Shown piece after piece: positions 61,352 to 64,000 of a stretch of DNA of 64,000 nucleotides. This DNA comes from Agrobacterium tumefaciens. GTDB taxonomy: Bacteria; Pseudomonadota; Alphaproteobacteria; Rhizobiales; Rhizobiaceae. The position numbers were made by a program, and so were the translations under genes. Within the stretch, counting starts at the first letter, position 1; the number at the start of each line of letters is the position of its first letter. Below the pieces are notes generated by a model. That model saw only the letters and a list, made by a program, of their open reading frames with translations. It did not search any database and was not told the DNA's origin. The stretch covers positions 1,204,501 to 1,268,500 of the forward strand of contig CP048486.1 of NCBI GenBank assembly GCA_025560025.1, in the 5' to 3' direction.

Positions 61352-62368
61352 CTATTTGGCCGATGCGATGGCCTTCTGGGCGTCTTCCTGCGAATATTCC
61401 ACATTCGCCACGCCGCCCTTCTGGGTCGTCTTCAGGTTTTCCTCGAGATTGGCCTGATCGATGCGCAGGAAGGGCACGGTCAGGTCCTTCTTCACATCCT
61501 TGCCGTCGAGGATTTGCTGCGCCACCCAGAAAGCCAGCGTCGAGACGCCGGGAGCGATGGAGACGGACATGGTCTCGTAACCGCTTGCGTCCTTCTGCTG
61601 CTTCCACCATTGCAGCTCGTCTTCGCGGTTGCCCATGACGATGGTGGGTGTCGGGCGCTTGGCGGCGGCAAAAGCCTGTGCCGCGCCGTAACCGTCGCCG
61701 CCCTGCGTCACGACGGCCGCGACTTCCGGAAGGCTCGGCAGGATGCCGGCGACGGCGCGCTGCGCCACATCCTGCGCCCAGTCGCCATTGACGGAACCGA
61801 CGATCTTGAACTGCGGGTTCTTGGCAACGCCCGCGGCGATGCCGGCGTGGATCTCATCATCCACCGAAACACCCGCAAGGCCGCGAATTTCGAGCAGGTT
61901 TCCACCCTTCGGCATGGCCTTGGCGAGATAGTCGATCTGGCTTTCGCCCATCGCCTTGAAATCGACCGCGATGCGCCACGCACAGGGCTCGGTTACGATG
62001 CCGTCGAAGGATACGACGGTGATGCCGGCATCGCAGGCTTCCTTCACCGCGCCGTTAAGCGCGGTCGGCGAAGCGGCATTGATGACGATGGCGTCGTAAC
62101 CCTGAAGAATGAGGTTCTGGATCTGCGCGGCCTGTTCGGTCGCCTGGTTTTCGGCAGTCGTGAAGGCGTCAGCGGCGGCGACCTGCTTGTCTGCAACCGC
62201 CTGCTTGGTGATCTTGTCCCAGCTCGTCAGCATTGCCTGACGCCAGGAATTACCGGCATAATTGTTTGAAAGCGCGATTTTTTTGGCCGACGTATCGGCA
62301 TGAGCGGTGATCGGCAAAGCTGCGCATGCGACAGCGGCCGATGCCAGAAGCATCTTCCTGAAAGCCAT
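61352..62368 (-). CDS. Periplasmic sugar-binding protein (type 1, RbsB-like)
   Basis: A 338-residue protein with a signal peptide (FRKMLLASAAVACAALPITA, cleaved near AHADT). KKIALSNNYAGNSWRQAMLT, AQIQNLILQGYDAIVINAAS and GYGAAQAFAAAKRPTPTIV are typical of peripla_BP_4 proteins. ATG 62368 has GGAGG 7 bases upstream; the frame to 62674 is in the promoter. First gene of the sugar operon. The ligand is unknown. Confidence 0.88.
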   Translation of the reverse strand: MAFRKMLLASAAVACAALPITAHADTSAKKIALSNNYAGNSWRQAMLTSWDKITKQAVADKQVAAADAFTTAENQATEQAAQIQNLILQGYDAIVINAASPTALNGAVKEACDAGITVVSFDGIVTEPCAWRIAVDFKAMGESQIDYLAKAMPKGGNLLEIRGLAGVSVDDEIHAGIAAGVAKNPQFKIVGSVNGDWAQDVAQRAVAGILPSLPEVAAVVTQGGDGYGAAQAFAAAKRPTPTIVMGNREDELQWWKQQKDASGYETMSVSIAPGVSTLAFWVAQQILDGKDVKKDLTVPFLRIDQANLEENLKTTQKGGVANVEYSQEDAQKAIASAK

Positions 62369-62532
62369 TTGATTTCCTCCCTCGTGGCTTGCCCTTTTCG
62401 AGCCCGGAATCCTCGCACGCCGCAAATCTCCTCGGCGGCAGGTGGAATTCCTTTGCACTGGAGCTCCTTTCCCCAGTAGAAGCGAGAATGACCAAGAAGA
62501 TTTGGCTTGTATAGGCGGATCGCGGCAATCTT

Positions 62533-62571
62533 CCTGCGGGTTTCCGCAGAAAGCATGCGGGAACCCGCAGG
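62533..62571. promoter_or_regulatory. Large inverted repeat between the sugar operon and the sensor kinase
   Basis: Arms of 16 bases (62533-62548 and 62556-62571) with one mismatch and a 7-base centre. Each arm is itself a small palindrome (GCGGGTTTCCGC, GCGGGAACCCGC). It could be a double operator or a hairpin. The rest of 62369-62672 shows nothing else I can name. Confidence 0.5.
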
Positions 62572-62672
62572 ACGAAACGCCACTGCCGGGCGCAGAATGG
62601 ATGATGCGGCGCCCTAGGGGTTGAAGCTTCGCCGCGATGGTCGAAGGCAGGCGCTTGGGAGGGCGTCCGCAC

Positions 62673-63908
62673 ATGCTGGATACGCCGAAAAGCGCTCTTT
62701 TTCATCATTATATGGGCATTTCGCGGCTGCTTGCCGGGCAGCTCGAATTTAATGCCATCATCCAGGCGGTCGCCACCGAGATCAGCCACATTATCCCGCA
62801 TGACCATATGGATGTCTGCATCAAGCAGCTGGATGACAAATATCACATCGCCTATGAAAGCGGTCTGGCCAGTGCCTGGAGCAGGCTCCCGCCCGCCCTT
62901 CTGACCGGCAGCCCGATCCGTTCGCTGCTGTCAGGCGAGGTGGAATACCTCCTGAGCGGCGACGCCTGCGCCGATCCGCGCTTTCATTTCGAAGGGTCGT
63001 TTTCAAGCCCGATCATCGAACTCAACCTGCATAGTCGCCTGCATGTGCCGATGAAGGTGCATGGCGACATTATCGGCGCGCTGAGTTGCTCCTCCCACCA
63101 GTCGGACGCCTATACGATGGAGGATGTGGCGAATGCCCGCGCGGTCGCCGATTTGCTGGCGCCCTATTTCTACGCCATCCGCGCCGCCGAGCAGGCCAAA
63201 CGCTCCGCCATCGAGGAAGCGCGCGCCAATGCCCGTGAGGAGGGGTTGCGGCTCGGCGCGCTGCAATTGACCGAGGCGCTGGAGGCCGAACGGCAGCGCA
63301 TCGGCATGGATCTGCACGACCAGACGCTGGCGGACCTGACGCGGCTGGCGCGGCGCATCGAGCGCATGAGCCATACCCCCGACCTGTCAGGCGAGATGCT
63401 GGAGCCGGTGGTGCGCAGCCTGCAGCATTGCATGCAGGATCTGCGCGAGATCATCGAGGAGGCGAAACCTTCGATCCTGCAATTGTTCGGCGTCGTTGAG
63501 GCCATCGAGACCTATGTGGACCGCTCCGTGCGCGATAGCGGGTCTGCAATTGACTGGTCGGTGACGGATGAGACGGACGGGCTGGTGGAAAGGCTGGACA
63601 AGACGGTGGCCATCTCGCTGTTCCGCATCGTGCAGGAGGCGGTGAACAATGCCATTCGCCATGCGCAGCCCGAAGCGATTGCCGTGAAACTGACCGCAAT
63701 CGACGGCGGCTTGCGGGTGACGGTCAGCGATGACGGCAGCGGCGGCGGCGAAGGCGGGGCCTCCGGCGGCCTCGGCATCGGCAATATGAAGACGCGGGCG
63801 CGGCTGATTTCGGCGAGATTCGATATTGGCGGCAATGGCACGGGAGCGGGAACCCGCATCACGGTGACGTTGCCGGCAGGTGCTTTCGACCGGCGGGAGG
63901 AGTTGTGA
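62673..63908 (+). CDS. Sensor histidine kinase, NarL type, GAF-domain
   Basis: A 411-residue soluble kinase (no TM segment). A GAF-like region spans 10-180, including DHMDVCIKQLDDKYHIAYES; the HisKA_3 dimerisation helix has RQRIGMDLHDQTLADLTRLA (phosphorylated His near 222), and the ATPase domain has LFRIVQEAVNNAIRHAQ and GGLGIGNMKTRA. ATG 62673 is favoured by GGAGGG at 9 bases; ATG 62637 lacks one. It is followed 1 base later by its response regulator. It is divergent from the sugar ABC operon, so it may regulate it. Confidence 0.85.
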   Translation: MLDTPKSALFHHYMGISRLLAGQLEFNAIIQAVATEISHIIPHDHMDVCIKQLDDKYHIAYESGLASAWSRLPPALLTGSPIRSLLSGEVEYLLSGDACADPRFHFEGSFSSPIIELNLHSRLHVPMKVHGDIIGALSCSSHQSDAYTMEDVANARAVADLLAPYFYAIRAAEQAKRSAIEEARANAREEGLRLGALQLTEALEAERQRIGMDLHDQTLADLTRLARRIERMSHTPDLSGEMLEPVVRSLQHCMQDLREIIEEAKPSILQLFGVVEAIETYVDRSVRDSGSAIDWSVTDETDGLVERLDKTVAISLFRIVQEAVNNAIRHAQPEAIAVKLTAIDGGLRVTVSDDGSGGGEGGASGGLGIGNMKTRARLISARFDIGGNGTGAGTRITVTLPAGAFDRREEL

Positions 63909-63909
63909 C

Positions 63910-64000
63910 ATGGACGTGCTGATCGTCGAGGACGATGCGCTGCACCGGGCCTATCTGAACGAGGCGGTAAGAGCCGCGCTGCCGGAATGCGACAAGGTTC
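63910..64000 (+). CDS. Response regulator, cut by the window end
   Basis: ATG 63910 opens a frame of 30 codons that runs off the window: MDVLIVEDDALHRAYLNEAV is the receiver-domain start with the acidic pair. It stands 1 base after the kinase stop, so the two form an operon. The output domain is outside the window, but a LuxR-type HTH would be expected for a HisKA_3 kinase. Confidence 0.85.
   Translation, partial: MDVLIVEDDALHRAYLNEAVRAALPECDKV

Noticed and set aside
1..64000. CRISPR arrays, insertion sequences, replication origin
   Set aside because: No regularly spaced repeats, transposase motifs, or repABC/DnaA-box clusters were seen.

Overview
This is about 64 kb of GC-rich, densely coded alphaproteobacterial DNA, very probably from Agrobacterium or a close Rhizobiaceae relative and from a chromosome or chromid. 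The clues are a bioBFDAZ biotin operon that uses BioZ and carries BioR-type operator sequences, an arginase/ornithine cyclodeaminase pair next to an Lrp/AsnC regulator, an RHE_PE00001-family protein, a DUF992 protein, and many ABC and MFS transporters. One tRNA gene (Gln, anticodon CTG) is present. I saw no rRNA, CRISPR array, insertion sequence or replication origin.

Layout. 1-630: an orphan MrpF/PhaF-like antiporter subunit. 632-4952: a flavoprotein aromatic hydroxylase, a LysR regulator and a divergent DHA2-type exporter. 4980-20635: three minus-strand operons for uptake and oxidation of an unidentified, probably organosulfur, compound. They encode a dipeptide-type ABC importer, two luciferase-like monooxygenases, an acyl-CoA-dehydrogenase-like flavoprotein, a molybdopterin sulfoxide-reductase-type enzyme, an FAD-linked oxidase, a DsbA-like isomerase, a ketopantoate-reductase-like enzyme and a TetR regulator. 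Each operon is preceded by copies of one shared DNA element. 20854-25280: a six-gene periplasmic/outer-membrane copper-handling operon. 25319-27796: an unclassified regulator, an AraC regulator that appears to start at ACG, and a YjaB-like acetyltransferase. 28033-33147: bioB-bioF-bioD-bioA-bioZ.

33253-38611: a small membrane protein, tRNA-Gln, arginine/ornithine catabolism with its regulator, a DMT exporter and an inositol-dehydrogenase-like gene. 38846-43516: an adenylate cyclase, a small HTH protein, an RHE_PE00001 protein and a KgtP-type symporter. 43580-47416: a pmrCAB-like set (lipid A phosphoethanolamine transferase, response regulator, sensor kinase). 47518-47781: an isolated phage/GTA spike-base-like protein. 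48042-55012: a LysR regulator divergent from a ferric hydroxamate uptake operon (receptor, binding protein, fused permease, ATPase). 55261-56879: DUF992, cytochrome c and recX. 56951-64000: a ribose-type sugar ABC operon with an SMP-30 lactonase, divergent from a NarL-type sensor kinase and the start of its response regulator.

The main candidate for an undescribed system is the three-operon set at 4980-20635, because its operons share a long, specific upstream element and a gene mix I cannot assign to a named pathway. Other points worth checking are a perfect BioR box inside the bioB coding region, the apparent ACG start of the AraC gene, the copper operon without a pump, and the large inverted repeat upstream of the sugar ABC operon. 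All family calls come from reading motifs and remembered homologues; no database search was run.
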